DNA of 64,000 nt from Oscillospiraceae bacterium (GTDB lineage: Bacteria > Bacillota > Clostridia > Oscillospirales > Acutalibacteraceae). The translations under genes and the position numbers were made by a program. The stretch spans positions 248,001-312,000 of the forward strand of contig SVOW01000001.1 in assembly GCA_015066175.1 (NCBI GenBank), read 5' to 3'. Numbering within the stretch: the first letter of the stretch is position 1; each line of letters opens with the position of its first letter. This document shows positions 9,233 to 19,264 of this stretch, piece after piece. The notes under the pieces are model-generated. The model did not search any database and was not told where the DNA came from. It worked only from the letters and a program-made list of their open reading frames with translations.

Positions 9233-10357
9233 TTATCTGATTGTATCTTCGATAATTTTAATAATTCTGTCTGTTGAATCAAGAATTGCCATTTCTTTTG
9301 CATTTTTTCTCATTGATTCAAGTTTGTTTTCATCAGCAAAAATTTCAAGAATTTTATTTGTAAGAATTTCGCCTGTAAGATCTTTTTCTTCAATAATTTC
9401 TGCAGCACCGCATTTTACAAGTTCCATTGCATTGTGGTACTGATGGTTTTCAGTAACATTAGGTGACGGAATAAGAATTGACGCACTGCCTGTTGCCTGA
9501 AGTTCGCTGAGTGTGCTTGCACCTGAACGGCCGATAATAATATCTGCTGCAGCCATACACACATCCATATTATTTATGTATTCACGGATATCAAGGTCTT
9601 CGTCATCAAGGTCAACCCCGTTTTCTTTAAGCTTGTCCGGAACCCATGTGCCGAATTTACCTGTTGCGTGTATAAATCTGAACTTGTGCTCAGGCTGAAG
9701 TTTTTTGATAACCTCAACCATTGCATCGTTAATTGTTCTTGCACCAAGAGAGCCGCCCATTGAAAGGATGAGAGGTTTGTCACCCACTCCCAGTTCTGCA
9801 CGTGCAAAGCTTCTGTCTGCTTCCACAATTTCGTGCCTTACAGGCAGACCTGTAACTTCAACCGGATTTTTGGGCTGCATATATTTTTCTGCTTCTGCTG
9901 CTGTGAGCATAACTTTATCAACCATTTTAGCAAGAGCTTTATTTGTAACTCCCGGGAAAGCATTCTGCTCGTGGATAACGGTGGGAATGCCTGATTTTGC
10001 TGCTGTTCTTACAACAGGACCGCTTACATATCCGCCGAAGCCAATAACAATATCAGGGTTGAAATCGCTGAAAATTTTCTTGACTTTGCCTGTAACTGTA
10101 AGAAGTCTTTTTACAGTAAGAAGATTTCTTTTTAAATTTTCAAGGCTTGGTTTTCTCTGAAAACCACTCATTTCAATAGTTCTGAGTTCAAAGCCTGCAT
10201 CGGGCACAAGTTTAGTTTCGAGTCTGTCAGATGTGCCCACAAAAAGAATCTTTGCATCGGGATATTTTCTTCTTATTTCCCCTGCCACAGCAAGTGCAGG
10301 GTTAATATGGCCGCCTGTGCCACCTGTTGTGAAAATAATCTTTTTATTGTTCAACAT
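9233..10357 (-). CDS. murG: Lipid II synthase MurG
   Basis: Membrane-associated GT-B glycosyltransferase adding GlcNAc from UDP-GlcNAc to lipid I to make lipid II, 374 aa. N-terminal FTTGGTGGHINPALAVA is the glycine-rich lipid I binding loop; GFGGYVSGPVVRTA and HEQNAFPG follow; the donor site includes SMGGSLGARTIN and GRSGASTLSELQATGSASILIPSP. RBS AAAGGAT. It starts 4 bp past the ftsW stop, so it is in the same operon. Confidence 0.97.
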   Translation of the reverse strand: MLNNKKIIFTTGGTGGHINPALAVAGEIRRKYPDAKILFVGTSDRLETKLVPDAGFELRTIEMSGFQRKPSLENLKRNLLTVKRLLTVTGKVKKIFSDFNPDIVIGFGGYVSGPVVRTAAKSGIPTVIHEQNAFPGVTNKALAKMVDKVMLTAAEAEKYMQPKNPVEVTGLPVRHEIVEADRSFARAELGVGDKPLILSMGGSLGARTINDAMVEVIKKLQPEHKFRFIHATGKFGTWVPDKLKENGVDLDDEDLDIREYINNMDVCMAAADIIIGRSGASTLSELQATGSASILIPSPNVTENHQYHNAMELVKCGAAEIIEEKDLTGEILTNKILEIFADENKLESMRKNAKEMAILDSTDRIIKIIEDTIR

Positions 10358-10361
10358 AAAA

Positions 10362-11570
10362 TCAATCCTTTACATTACTTTTGTTACTCAATGCCCTTGA
10401 AGCCGCAAGTACAACACCCATTTCACACAGCTGTATGACAAGTGCCGTGCCGCCGTAGCTGAAAAACGGCAAGCTGATGCCTGTGTTGGGAAGCATACCT
10501 GTTACAACGCCGATATTGAAAAATGTCTGCAGACCTATCTGCACCATAATTCCCATTACAACAAGAGCCGCATATCTGTTTTTAAGCTTCATCGCAATCT
10601 GGAAACCGCGAAGCACAAGCAGAGAGAAAGGAATAATAACAAACAGAACTGTTCTTATAAAACCTAATTCTTCGCACACAACGGAGAAGATGAAATCGTT
10701 GTGAGGTTCGGGAAGATAAAGGTGTTTCTGCTTTGAATTACCGAGACCGAGTCCGAATAATCCGCCTGAGCCTATGGCATAAAGGGATTGGTTTGTCTGC
10801 CATCTTTTGCCCAAAGGGTCATAGTCTTTATCAAGCCAGCCTCTCAGACGTGACTGAACATATTCGGGAAGGAAATCCATATTCGTGATAATAAATATGA
10901 TACCTATAATACCGATAACAACTGCCACAATGAAAACCCATTGCTTGCCGCCGCCGAGATAAATCATAAGCAACCCGATTGCCACAAGAAGGAAAGTTGC
11001 AGAGAAATGTTTTTCGAGAAGAACAAGTCCTGCCACGATAACAACGGGAATCATAAGAAGAATAACGTATGACCATTTTGTTTCAACTTTTTTTCTGTTG
11101 TTATCCATTAACGCCGCCATAAACACAATCAAAGCAAACTTCGCCACGTCTGACGGCTGAATGGTAATTGGTCCTAACGGAATCCATCGTGTATAATCGT
11201 CACCTTCTGCACTCTGCACATCTGTGTGATAAAAAAGCACCACAAAAAGGAGTATCAGTGCAATTGTATAAATTGTCAATGAATATTTTTTGTAAATTTC
11301 TGGCTTGATTTTTGAAACAATAAGCATTGCAGGAATGCCGATTGCAAGAAAGACAATCTGTTTTTTAAGGAAATCAAGAGGGTCGCCTGTTTCAGTTTCT
11401 GCTTTAACATAACCTGCAGAAAACATCATAATTGTACCGATTACAACAAGGTACATTACGAGGATGAGAAACATAATATCAAGACCGCCGGTTGCTTTAT
11501 ACTGTTTAAATCCTTTTTCTTCACGACGACCGAGAAACAGCACTTTAAGGCTGTTTTCTTTCTTTTGCAT
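10362..11570 (-). CDS. ftsW: SEDS-family peptidoglycan polymerase FtsW
   Basis: Multi-pass membrane glycosyltransferase that polymerises lipid II at the septum with the class B PBP of this operon, 402 aa. About ten membrane segments are visible. SEDS motifs include RWIPLGPITIQPSDVAKFA, LEKHFSATFLL, PEPHNDFIFSVVCEELGF and NTGISLPFFSYGGTAL. I chose ATG 11570 (GAGGAGG 8 bases upstream) over a TTG at 11588 that lies inside the RBS. In Bacillus the matching position holds spoVE, so a sporulation role is also possible. Confidence 0.93.
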   Translation of the reverse strand: MQKKENSLKVLFLGRREEKGFKQYKATGGLDIMFLILVMYLVVIGTIMMFSAGYVKAETETGDPLDFLKKQIVFLAIGIPAMLIVSKIKPEIYKKYSLTIYTIALILLFVVLFYHTDVQSAEGDDYTRWIPLGPITIQPSDVAKFALIVFMAALMDNNRKKVETKWSYVILLMIPVVIVAGLVLLEKHFSATFLLVAIGLLMIYLGGGKQWVFIVAVVIGIIGIIFIITNMDFLPEYVQSRLRGWLDKDYDPLGKRWQTNQSLYAIGSGGLFGLGLGNSKQKHLYLPEPHNDFIFSVVCEELGFIRTVLFVIIPFSLLVLRGFQIAMKLKNRYAALVVMGIMVQIGLQTFFNIGVVTGMLPNTGISLPFFSYGGTALVIQLCEMGVVLAASRALSNKSNVKD

Positions 11571-11593
11571 TTTTTCTCGCCTCCTCAAAAAAT

Positions 11594-12613
11594 TTATCCG
11601 TAATACATAACAAGAATTGCCGCTAAGCCACCTAAAAGGTTAACAAAACTGAACACGGCAACAATTTTCTTTTCTTTCCAGCCTGACATTTCAAAATGAT
11701 GATGAATCGGTGCCATTTTGAAAACTCTTTTTCCGTGAGTTAATTTGAAATAACCTATCTGAATAACATCAGACAACGCTTCTATAACATAAACAATGCC
11801 TGTAAGAAGCAGAATCAGCGGACATTCAAGTGCATATGAAATTGCAACCACCATTCCGCCGAGAAACATTGAGCCTGTATCGCCCATAAAAACTTTTGCA
11901 GGGTTTTTATTCCACATCAGAAAGCCTGCACAACCGCCCATAAGTGCACTTGAAAGAAGCCCTGCACCCATATTTTTTCTCATAAATGCAATAACTATAA
12001 ACGCTGCAGCGGCTGTGATTGTAACAGACGAACAAAGCCCGTCAATGCCATCGGTGAAATTTACGGCATTTATTGCACCGTATATAACGCAGATGCCGAA
12101 AATCCAATAAAACCAACCCATGGGCACTCTGCCCACAAAGGGCACAAACATCATTGTATCCCCTGACATATACATACTCCAGAGATAACCGATGCATAAA
12201 GCCAGCTGAACTGCAGTTTTCTGTATAACAGTAAGGCCCAGGTTACGTCTTTTTACAACTTTGATGTAGTCGTCAATAAAACCTACAAAAGCAAAACCTA
12301 AAGCCATAATAATCCCTGACCAGAAACGTGTATAAAAAATGTTTTTCTGCAGATTATTGCCGCCTATCAGGTCGCCACCCATAATTTTGTCTGTTGCAAA
12401 AACAACAACTATTGCGCCTACCGTTGCCGCAATAAACATAATTCCGCCCATTGTGGGAGTACCTTGTTTGTTTTTGTGCCATCTTGGTCCGATATCAAGA
12501 ATCGTCTGACCGAACTTTAGCTTGTGAAGCCACGGAATAAGCACAAAACCAAGCAGAGCAGCTACGGCAAAGCCGATAAGCACTGCCATAATCATTGCAA
12601 AAACATTATTCAT
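11594..12613 (-). CDS. mraY: Phospho-MurNAc-pentapeptide transferase MraY
   Basis: Integral membrane enzyme that transfers phospho-MurNAc-pentapeptide from UDP to undecaprenyl phosphate, making lipid I. 339 aa, about ten membrane helices. Visible motifs: GTPTMGGIMF, the metal-binding FIDDYIKV, NFTDGIDGL, FMGDTGSMFLGG and the MAPIHHHFEMSGW triple-histidine loop. Its ATG overlaps the end of murF by 8 bases, so translation is coupled. murD would usually follow here but ftsW comes instead. Confidence 0.97.
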   Translation of the reverse strand: MNNVFAMIMAVLIGFAVAALLGFVLIPWLHKLKFGQTILDIGPRWHKNKQGTPTMGGIMFIAATVGAIVVVFATDKIMGGDLIGGNNLQKNIFYTRFWSGIIMALGFAFVGFIDDYIKVVKRRNLGLTVIQKTAVQLALCIGYLWSMYMSGDTMMFVPFVGRVPMGWFYWIFGICVIYGAINAVNFTDGIDGLCSSVTITAAAAFIVIAFMRKNMGAGLLSSALMGGCAGFLMWNKNPAKVFMGDTGSMFLGGMVVAISYALECPLILLLTGIVYVIEALSDVIQIGYFKLTHGKRVFKMAPIHHHFEMSGWKEKKIVAVFSFVNLLGGLAAILVMYYG

Positions 12614-13973
12614 TATTGTCCATTCCTTCGTAAACCATTTTAATTACTTCTTCAAGCCTCATACCACGGCTGGCTTTAAACGAAATAACGTCTTCTGCCT
12701 GAAGTACTGAAAGAATTTCACGTGCGAGATTTTCTTTATTATCAAAAGAAAAAACATTTTCAAGTCCGCCTTTTTTTGCACTGTCGGCTGAAAACATCGC
12801 TTCTTTACCGTATGTAAAAAGCATATCAACTTTTTTCTCTGCTGCAAAAGAGCCTACTTCTCTGTGAGCAGTTTCGCTGTAAGAACCTAATTCAAGCATA
12901 TCGCCGATTACTGCAATGTGTCTTTTGCCGTCAATTGACATAAGAGCATTCATTGAAGCTTTCTGTGAATCAGGGCTCGCATTGTAACAATCTTCAATAA
13001 AAGTTATATCATTTTTTCTTACAATTTTCTGTCGCATTCCGCTGGGCACATACAATGAAAGCGCTTCAGCACAATCTTCTGCTTCGATTTCGTGGTGAAT
13101 ACCTATTGCAAAAGCAGCAAGAGCATTGTAAACATTGTGAATGCCCACTGTGGGAATTGTTATAGTCTGATTTTTGCCGTTATAAACAATTTCAAAAGTT
13201 GTTTTTTCATTATCCTGATTTATATTCTTTGCATAATAATCAAGATTTTCACTGTTGATGCCGTATTTTACAATGTTGAAATCTTCGTTTTCAACAAGCG
13301 ACAGCATATCGTCATCGCCATTGACAAAAAGAGTTGAGCCCTTTTTCATGCCTTCGAGAATTTCAAGCTTCGCTTTAAGTATATTTTCGCGTGAGCCGAG
13401 ATTTTCAATGTGTGATACACCGATGTTACTGATAACTGCACAAGTGGGAGCAACCGCTTTTGTAAGGACCGCAATTTCTCTGAGATTGCTCATTCCCATT
13501 TCAAGCACTGCAGCCTGATAGCTTTCATCAAGCCTGAAAATCATTCTCGGCACGCCGATATCATTATTGAAATTGCCTTCTGTTTTTAATGTGTTGAATT
13601 TTTTCTGCATTACGCAGGAAATCATTTCTTTTGTTGTGGTTTTGCCTACGCTTCCTGTAATGCCGACTACGGGAATATTGAATTTGTTTCTGTAATATTC
13701 TGCTAAATCAAGCTGTGCCTGCCTTGTTGATTCAACATAAATAACAGAAGATGAGCACTGAACATCTTCTTCTGCCATTACGCAGACTGCACCGCTGTCA
13801 ACTGCTTTCTGTGCAAACAGATGAGCATTGAAGTTTTCACCTTTTATGCAGACAAAAAGAGAGCCGTTTTCTATTGTACGTGTGTCGGTGCTGATTGAAT
13901 AAATTTCATTATCTTCACCTTTCAATTTTCCCGAAACTGCTTTTGCAATTTCACTGAGCGACATTTTTTGCAT
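12606..13973 (-). CDS. murF: UDP-MurNAc-tripeptide:D-Ala-D-Ala ligase MurF
   Basis: Cytoplasmic ATP-dependent Mur ligase that adds D-Ala-D-Ala to the UDP-MurNAc-tripeptide, 455 aa. It has an N-terminal substrate domain (1-95), the P-loop GITGSVGKTTTKEM, the central block GNFNNDIGVPRM and a C-terminal domain with FIEDCYNASPDS, typical of MurF, and GDMLELG. RBS AAGGAAGG. It sits 17 bp after murE. Confidence 0.96.
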   Translation of the reverse strand: MQKMSLSEIAKAVSGKLKGEDNEIYSISTDTRTIENGSLFVCIKGENFNAHLFAQKAVDSGAVCVMAEEDVQCSSSVIYVESTRQAQLDLAEYYRNKFNIPVVGITGSVGKTTTKEMISCVMQKKFNTLKTEGNFNNDIGVPRMIFRLDESYQAAVLEMGMSNLREIAVLTKAVAPTCAVISNIGVSHIENLGSRENILKAKLEILEGMKKGSTLFVNGDDDMLSLVENEDFNIVKYGINSENLDYYAKNINQDNEKTTFEIVYNGKNQTITIPTVGIHNVYNALAAFAIGIHHEIEAEDCAEALSLYVPSGMRQKIVRKNDITFIEDCYNASPDSQKASMNALMSIDGKRHIAVIGDMLELGSYSETAHREVGSFAAEKKVDMLFTYGKEAMFSADSAKKGGLENVFSFDNKENLAREILSVLQAEDVISFKASRGMRLEEVIKMVYEGMDNNE

Positions 13974-13990
13974 AAACGTAGCCTTCCTTT

Positions 13991-15421
13991 TCAGCGAGAG
14001 AGAATTTCTTTAACTATCTCGCGTTCATCATAGTGGATTTTTCCTGTGTTAAGAATCTGATAAGTTTCGTGACCTTTACCTGCAAGAAGCACAACATCAT
14101 CTTTTTTCGCAATCTTAAGTGCTTTCTCAATAGCAGATGTTCTGTCGCATTCAACATAAACCTTTGCTTTGCTTTTTTCCATACCTGCAAGAATATCATC
14201 AATTATCATCTGCGGATTTTCTGTACGCGGATTATCAGATGTTACAACTGCAATATCTGACATTTCGCCTACAATCTGACCCATAATGGGACGTTTTGTT
14301 TTGTCTCTGTCACCACCGCAACCGAAAACAGTAATAATTTTCTGTGAATAAACTTTTCTCAATGAACCAAGCACATTTATAAGTCCGTCAGGAGAATGTG
14401 CGTAGTCAATGATAACTGTGTAATCAGTGTCAACCGGCACTGTTTCCATCCTGCCCTTTACGCCTGAAGTTGTGCTGAGTGATTTTTTGCACACGTCAAT
14501 TTCAACGCCCATTTCTTTGGCACAAACTGCTGCCGCCATTGAATTATAAATTGAAAATTCGCCCGGGATATTCAGTCTGATTCTTGAAATCATTGAATTT
14601 GAAACAAGCTCATATGCAACTGATTTATCTTTGAGCACAGGATTTTTAGCTGTGTAATCAGAATCATTTTTCATTGAATATGTTCTGATTTCAGCAGAAA
14701 TGCCTGATTTCATAAATTCTGCTGCTTCGTCATCATCGTTGATAAGCACTTTTCTGCTATTTTCAAACAATACATGTTTTGCATTTTTATAATTTTCCAT
14801 AGTGCCGTGATAATCAAGATGGTCTTGTGTAAGATTTGTAAAAATGCCCATATCAAATGTAATCGGTGCTACTCTCTGCTGGCTCAACGCCTGAGAAGAA
14901 ACTTCCATAATGCAGAATTCGCAGTTTTCATCAACCATTTCCCTGAAAAGCTGCTGCATTTCAAATGGGTCGGGAGTTGTGAGAGATGAAACCCTTTCTT
15001 TATCGCCGATAAGATTAACAACTGTGCCTAAAAGTCCGCATTTTTTGCCTGCAGATTCAAGAATATCTTTGATGAGAAATGAAACTGTGGTTTTGCCGTT
15101 AGTGCCGGTAATACCAATCATTTTAAGGCTGTCTGTAGGACGTCCGAAATATTCAGAACAAGCGAAAGAATATGCTTTTCTTGAATTTTCAACTATTACT
15201 TCGTTTGCTGCTCCCGTTTCTCTTTCAACGATAACTGCTGCTGCACCTTTTTCCTCCATCGCCTGCTTTGCAACGGTATGAGCATCAAAACGGTTACCTT
15301 TGATGCAGACAAATACATCGCCGGGATTGATTGCATCAAATTTATCTGTTATCGAATTAATTTCACAATCTGTGTAATTTCCTTTTGTTTCAAGCCTTGA
15401 TAAAAGCTGTGATAATTTCAT
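13991..15421 (-). CDS. murE: UDP-MurNAc-tripeptide ligase MurE, meso-DAP type
   Basis: Cytoplasmic Mur ligase adding the third residue of the stem peptide, 476 aa. The P-loop is GITGTNGKTTVSF and the UDP-MurNAc site includes SSLTTPDPFEMQ. The DNPR motif (SDNPRTENP) is the known signature of enzymes that add meso-diaminopimelate rather than lysine, so this organism probably has DAP-type peptidoglycan. RBS GAGGTG. It lies 14 bp after the PBP gene. Confidence 0.96.
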   Translation of the reverse strand: MKLSQLLSRLETKGNYTDCEINSITDKFDAINPGDVFVCIKGNRFDAHTVAKQAMEEKGAAAVIVERETGAANEVIVENSRKAYSFACSEYFGRPTDSLKMIGITGTNGKTTVSFLIKDILESAGKKCGLLGTVVNLIGDKERVSSLTTPDPFEMQQLFREMVDENCEFCIMEVSSQALSQQRVAPITFDMGIFTNLTQDHLDYHGTMENYKNAKHVLFENSRKVLINDDDEAAEFMKSGISAEIRTYSMKNDSDYTAKNPVLKDKSVAYELVSNSMISRIRLNIPGEFSIYNSMAAAVCAKEMGVEIDVCKKSLSTTSGVKGRMETVPVDTDYTVIIDYAHSPDGLINVLGSLRKVYSQKIITVFGCGGDRDKTKRPIMGQIVGEMSDIAVVTSDNPRTENPQMIIDDILAGMEKSKAKVYVECDRTSAIEKALKIAKKDDVVLLAGKGHETYQILNTGKIHYDEREIVKEILSR

Positions 15422-15435
15422 TCAAATCACCTCAA

Positions 15436-17694
15436 TTAATCAACTTCCGCTGAAGTAGATTTAAAATACACGACTATAGTATCGCCATAATAAACTTTAC
15501 TATCCTTTTCTTTATCCTGTTTGAACGCGACAAAATCATTCGAAAGTGCGTTACCTACAATTGAAACGTTAACACCTGCTTCGTTTGCAACGCGGTAAGT
15601 TTCGTTTATTGTAAGGCCTGTGAAATCAGGCACTGTGGTCGTCTGCTGTTCTGAATTCTTTTCTGTGTAAAGAATTATAGTACCTCTTGCAGGAATTGTC
15701 TGGTTTGCTGGCGGAACCTGCTCAACAACAGTTTCACCTGAACCCATAATTTTCACATTGAAGCCTTCGTCAACAAGTATCTGCTTTGCTTCGTCAACAG
15801 GTGTGCCCACAACATTCTGAGCATTTCTGTCAACATTCTTTGCTTCTTCTTCAGTATAAATAGGTTCAACGTTAAGATAAATCATAACTTTTCTCATAAT
15901 GTCTGCCGCAACAGGTGCTGCAATCTGGCTGCCGTAGTACTGTCCTACAGGTTTTTTGATTGCTATGAGAATTGCAACCTGCGGGTCATCAGCAGGAGCA
16001 AAGCAAGCGAATGAGCCGATATATTCGCCGGGCTCTTCAAGAATTTCTGAAGTACCTGTTTTACCTGCAACACGGTAGCCTGCAACGTATGCATTCTGTG
16101 CTGTACCGGATGCCACAACTTCTTCCATCATTGATGTGATAACATCTGCTGTTTCTTCCGAAACAACCTGACGCTTCACAACAGGTTTTGTTTCACTGAG
16201 AACATTGCCGTTAGGGTCAAGTGTTTTCGCAACAATATAGGGTTGCATGAGTTTGCCGCCATTTGCAATAGCCGAAACTGCAGTAATTGTCTGGATGGGA
16301 GTAACTGTAAATGACTGACCGAAAGCACTTGAAGCAAGCTGAACTTTCGTCTGTTTCATAGAATCGGGAGTATGATAGTTACCGATTTCTTCTGCAGGCA
16401 GGTCAATTCCTGTTTTTTCTGTAAAGCCGAATGCCTCAAAATATTTATAAAATCTGTCAACGCCCATGTCAAGGCCAAGCTGAATAAAAAACGGGTTGCA
16501 GGAATTTGCAAAAGCCTGAGAGAAAGTCTGTGTGCCGTGGCCTTCACGATGTGAGCAATGCATTCGTCTGTCGTCAACCTGAATTGCACCGCCGCAGACG
16601 TATGTTCTTGACAAATCCCATATATTTTCTTCAAGAGCAGCGGCTGCTGTTATGATTTTGAAAACTGAACCAGGCTCGTAAGTGTCGGAAATCGTTCTGT
16701 TTTTCCACTGATTGAACCATGCTTCGGTTTCTGCTTCCTGCTGCATTTTTTTATCTACAAGTTTATCTATCTCATCTTTGACTGCCTGACTTGTGATTTC
16801 GTAAGGAGTGTTAAGGTTATAGTCAGGCTTGCTTGACATTGCAAGTATTGCACCTGTGTTAACATCCATCACAAGGCCATAGGCGTATTCAGCCTGAGTG
16901 TCTCTCAATGATTGATCAAGGCCTTCTTCAAGATAACGCTGAATTGTTTCGTCAAGGGTTGTAACAAGGCTTGTGCCCTGCACAGCATCTGTAACAGTTT
17001 CATATTCTGCAGGCATTGAATCGCCCTGACCTGAAACTGCAGTGATTTTTCTGCCAGGAGTGCCTGTGAGAATTGAGTTGTAATAAAGTTCAAGTCCGCC
17101 TGTGCCTACATCATCTGTGCCTGTAAAACCGAGAACTGTTGATGCAAAAGAATTGTAGGGATAATATCTTTTTACATCGTTTTCAATGCCGATATATCTG
17201 CTGAATTTACGTTCGATTTTGTCGCCTGTTTCTGTTTCCGCAGTTTCACACACCTCATCCATGAGTTGGAGAATTTCATCGCGGACATCTTTTTCAACAC
17301 GATATTTTACAACCATATTGCCATATTGTGAAAGTTCTGCCTTTGCTCTGATTGTTTCTTCTTCCATATCAAGCACAACAGCAAGCCTTTTGATAACAGT
17401 TTCGCGTGCTGACTTGCTTTCGCTGAGTTTGTTGGGATAAATCACAACTTTCCACGCAGATGCACTTTTTGCCAGCTCTTTACCGTTACGGTCGTAAATC
17501 ACGCCTCTTTCGGCTGAAATTTCAGAGTCACGAAGCTGATTATCTTCTGCTTTTGCACGATATTCTTCGCCAAGTACAAGCTGAACATAGCCGAGATAAA
17601 AAATACATGCACCAAATCCAAGGAGAATGATAATTATCAACACATGGACTGCTCTCTGAACCAAAGTATTTTCTTTTGTCTGCGGTATTGACAT
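15436..17694 (-). CDS. Class B penicillin-binding protein with two PASTA domains (FtsI/PBP2X/SpoVD type)
   Basis: Septal D,D-transpeptidase, 752 aa. A single N-terminal membrane anchor (about 14-38) is followed by the dimerisation domain and the transpeptidase domain. The active-site motifs are visible: SxxK in EPGSVFKIITAA, SxN in FANSCNPFF and KTG in AGKTGTSEI. Two PASTA domains end the protein (NVVGTPVDEAKQIL..., TVPDFTGLTINETYR...), as in PBP2X. I use the ATG at 17694 because GAGAGGAGAT precedes it; the longer frame from 17793 has no such support. It is the partner expected for FtsW in the same operon. Spore-specific SpoVD usually has one PASTA domain. Confidence 0.93.
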   Translation of the reverse strand: MSIPQTKENTLVQRAVHVLIIIILLGFGACIFYLGYVQLVLGEEYRAKAEDNQLRDSEISAERGVIYDRNGKELAKSASAWKVVIYPNKLSESKSARETVIKRLAVVLDMEEETIRAKAELSQYGNMVVKYRVEKDVRDEILQLMDEVCETAETETGDKIERKFSRYIGIENDVKRYYPYNSFASTVLGFTGTDDVGTGGLELYYNSILTGTPGRKITAVSGQGDSMPAEYETVTDAVQGTSLVTTLDETIQRYLEEGLDQSLRDTQAEYAYGLVMDVNTGAILAMSSKPDYNLNTPYEITSQAVKDEIDKLVDKKMQQEAETEAWFNQWKNRTISDTYEPGSVFKIITAAAALEENIWDLSRTYVCGGAIQVDDRRMHCSHREGHGTQTFSQAFANSCNPFFIQLGLDMGVDRFYKYFEAFGFTEKTGIDLPAEEIGNYHTPDSMKQTKVQLASSAFGQSFTVTPIQTITAVSAIANGGKLMQPYIVAKTLDPNGNVLSETKPVVKRQVVSEETADVITSMMEEVVASGTAQNAYVAGYRVAGKTGTSEILEEPGEYIGSFACFAPADDPQVAILIAIKKPVGQYYGSQIAAPVAADIMRKVMIYLNVEPIYTEEEAKNVDRNAQNVVGTPVDEAKQILVDEGFNVKIMGSGETVVEQVPPANQTIPARGTIILYTEKNSEQQTTTVPDFTGLTINETYRVANEAGVNVSIVGNALSNDFVAFKQDKEKDSKVYYGDTIVVYFKSTSAEVD

Positions 17695-17830
17695 AACCGA
17701 TCTCCTCTCCTGAATGAATAAAAATTCTTCGCTTAAATAACAATTAAGGCGGCAAAGGAAATTTCTATTCAAAAGCAAAACTTTTTCGCTCATAAATAGT
17801 TATTCCGTGCCGCTGACATTATGACTTAAA

Positions 17831-18280
17831 TTAATTTACTACGCCGTAATCTTCTTGTGATAATTCAAAGTAAGTTACCTGATATTTATCACGCTGAATC
17901 ATACCTAAATCTTCTGCTGTTTCTCTTATTGAATCAAATGACACCATGGAGTCTCTCTTAATATTAAGAATAACATTCTGACTTTCTGCAATATTAAGCT
18001 CTTCCTGAACAGCTGCGATTTTGTGGTCGTAGGCGTTTATTGAAGCTCCAAGATAAATAAATGAACTTACTACTGCTGTTATAACAAGCGCAACAGCAAT
18101 TATCGCAAAAGTTGAGAGTGTGTTCTGTCTTTGCTGAATGCGTACTCTTTCGCGTTTGACCTCGCGTGTTTCTTCAACAATCTGAAGTTTTTTTCTCGGC
18201 TGTTGCTTCGGCACAGGTGCAACTTTCGGTGCTGCAGTGCCTTCTTCAAACATGTCGAAGTTATAATCTATTTCCGCCAT
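17831..18280 (-). CDS. ftsL: FtsL-like septum protein
   Basis: Small bitopic divisome protein, 149 aa. It has a cytoplasmic N-terminus rich in Lys/Pro/Arg (1-55), a single membrane helix (about 58-80) and a short extracytoplasmic coiled coil (about 82-110, INAYDHKIAAVQEELNIAESQN). It ends in a segment resembling FtsL (ETAEDLGMIQRDKYQVTYFEL). Sequence identity in this family is low, so the call rests on architecture and on its position between rsmH and the PBP gene. Confidence 0.8.
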   Translation of the reverse strand: MAEIDYNFDMFEEGTAAPKVAPVPKQQPRKKLQIVEETREVKRERVRIQQRQNTLSTFAIIAVALVITAVVSSFIYLGASINAYDHKIAAVQEELNIAESQNVILNIKRDSMVSFDSIRETAEDLGMIQRDKYQVTYFELSQEDYGVVN

Positions 18281-18299
18281 CAGGCTTCATCCTCTCAAT

Positions 18300-19241
18300 T
18301 TATTCTCCGATTCTCTCCACTGCGCGGAGTTTGGCGCTTCGTGAACGTGAGTTTTCCTCAAGTTCTTTATCTGTAGGTTCTTTCACTTTAAAAACCAATT
18401 TCCCTTTTGGCTCTTTACCACAGACACAAACGGGAAATTCAGGCGGACAGGTGCATCCTTTGCAGAAATCGTTGAATTTAACTTTAACAATTCTGTCTTC
18501 AAGGGAATGGAATGTGATAATTACCACACGACCGCCTATGTTGATTGATGAAAACATATCATCCAAGGAATTTTTCAATTCATCAAGTTCAGAATTGACT
18601 TCTATTCTTATTGCCTGAAAAGTTTTTCTCGCCGGATGACCGCTTTTTCTTCTTACTGAAGGAGGATATGATTCCTTAATGATTTCAGCAAGTTCAATCG
18701 TTGTTTCTATTTCTTTTTCTTTTCTGTGTTTTTCAATATTGTTTGCAATGTTGCGTGCAAACTTTTCTTCACCGTAGAGCGATATGATTCTTGTAAGTTC
18801 ATTCACTGAATACGAATTGACAATATCTTTTGCAGATGTGCCCTCTTTGCTCATGCGCATATCAAGTGCTGCTTCTGTGTGGAAAGAGAAACCTCTTTCA
18901 TCTGTGTCAAGTTGATAAGACGATACGCCAAGGTCTGCAAGGATTCCGTCAACTTTTTCTACACCCTGTTCTTCAAGAATTTCCTTTATTCTTGAAAAAC
19001 GGCTGTTGACTATTGTTACGTTGGGGTTATTTTCAAAACGTTTTGTAAGAACTTTTATTGCATCAGGGTCACGGTCGATTGTGTACAGATGACCTGTTGT
19101 GAGTTTTTCGGCAATCAGCGATGAATGACCACCGCCACCGCCTGTGCAATCAACATATATTCCGTCAGGTTTTATATCGAGTGCTTCAATTGCCTCTTTA
19201 TAAAAAACAGGAAAATGTGAAAATGTAATATCAGAAGCCAT
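18300..19241 (-). CDS. rsmH: 16S rRNA (cytosine-1402-N4)-methyltransferase RsmH
   Basis: SAM-dependent methyltransferase acting on C1402 of 16S rRNA in the ribosomal P site, 313 aa. It begins HFPVFYKEAIEAL, has the SAM site VDCTGGGGGHSSLI and the DGILADLGVSSYQLD block, and ends SRSRSAKLRAVERI, a family hallmark. A Cys-rich insertion near the C-terminus (CKGCTCPPEFPVCVCG) is common in Firmicutes members. The RBS is weak. It starts 23 bp after mraZ. Confidence 0.97.
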   Translation of the reverse strand: MASDITFSHFPVFYKEAIEALDIKPDGIYVDCTGGGGGHSSLIAEKLTTGHLYTIDRDPDAIKVLTKRFENNPNVTIVNSRFSRIKEILEEQGVEKVDGILADLGVSSYQLDTDERGFSFHTEAALDMRMSKEGTSAKDIVNSYSVNELTRIISLYGEEKFARNIANNIEKHRKEKEIETTIELAEIIKESYPPSVRRKSGHPARKTFQAIRIEVNSELDELKNSLDDMFSSINIGGRVVIITFHSLEDRIVKVKFNDFCKGCTCPPEFPVCVCGKEPKGKLVFKVKEPTDKELEENSRSRSAKLRAVERIGE

Positions 19242-19264
19242 AAGTCACGTTCTTTCGTTGAAAA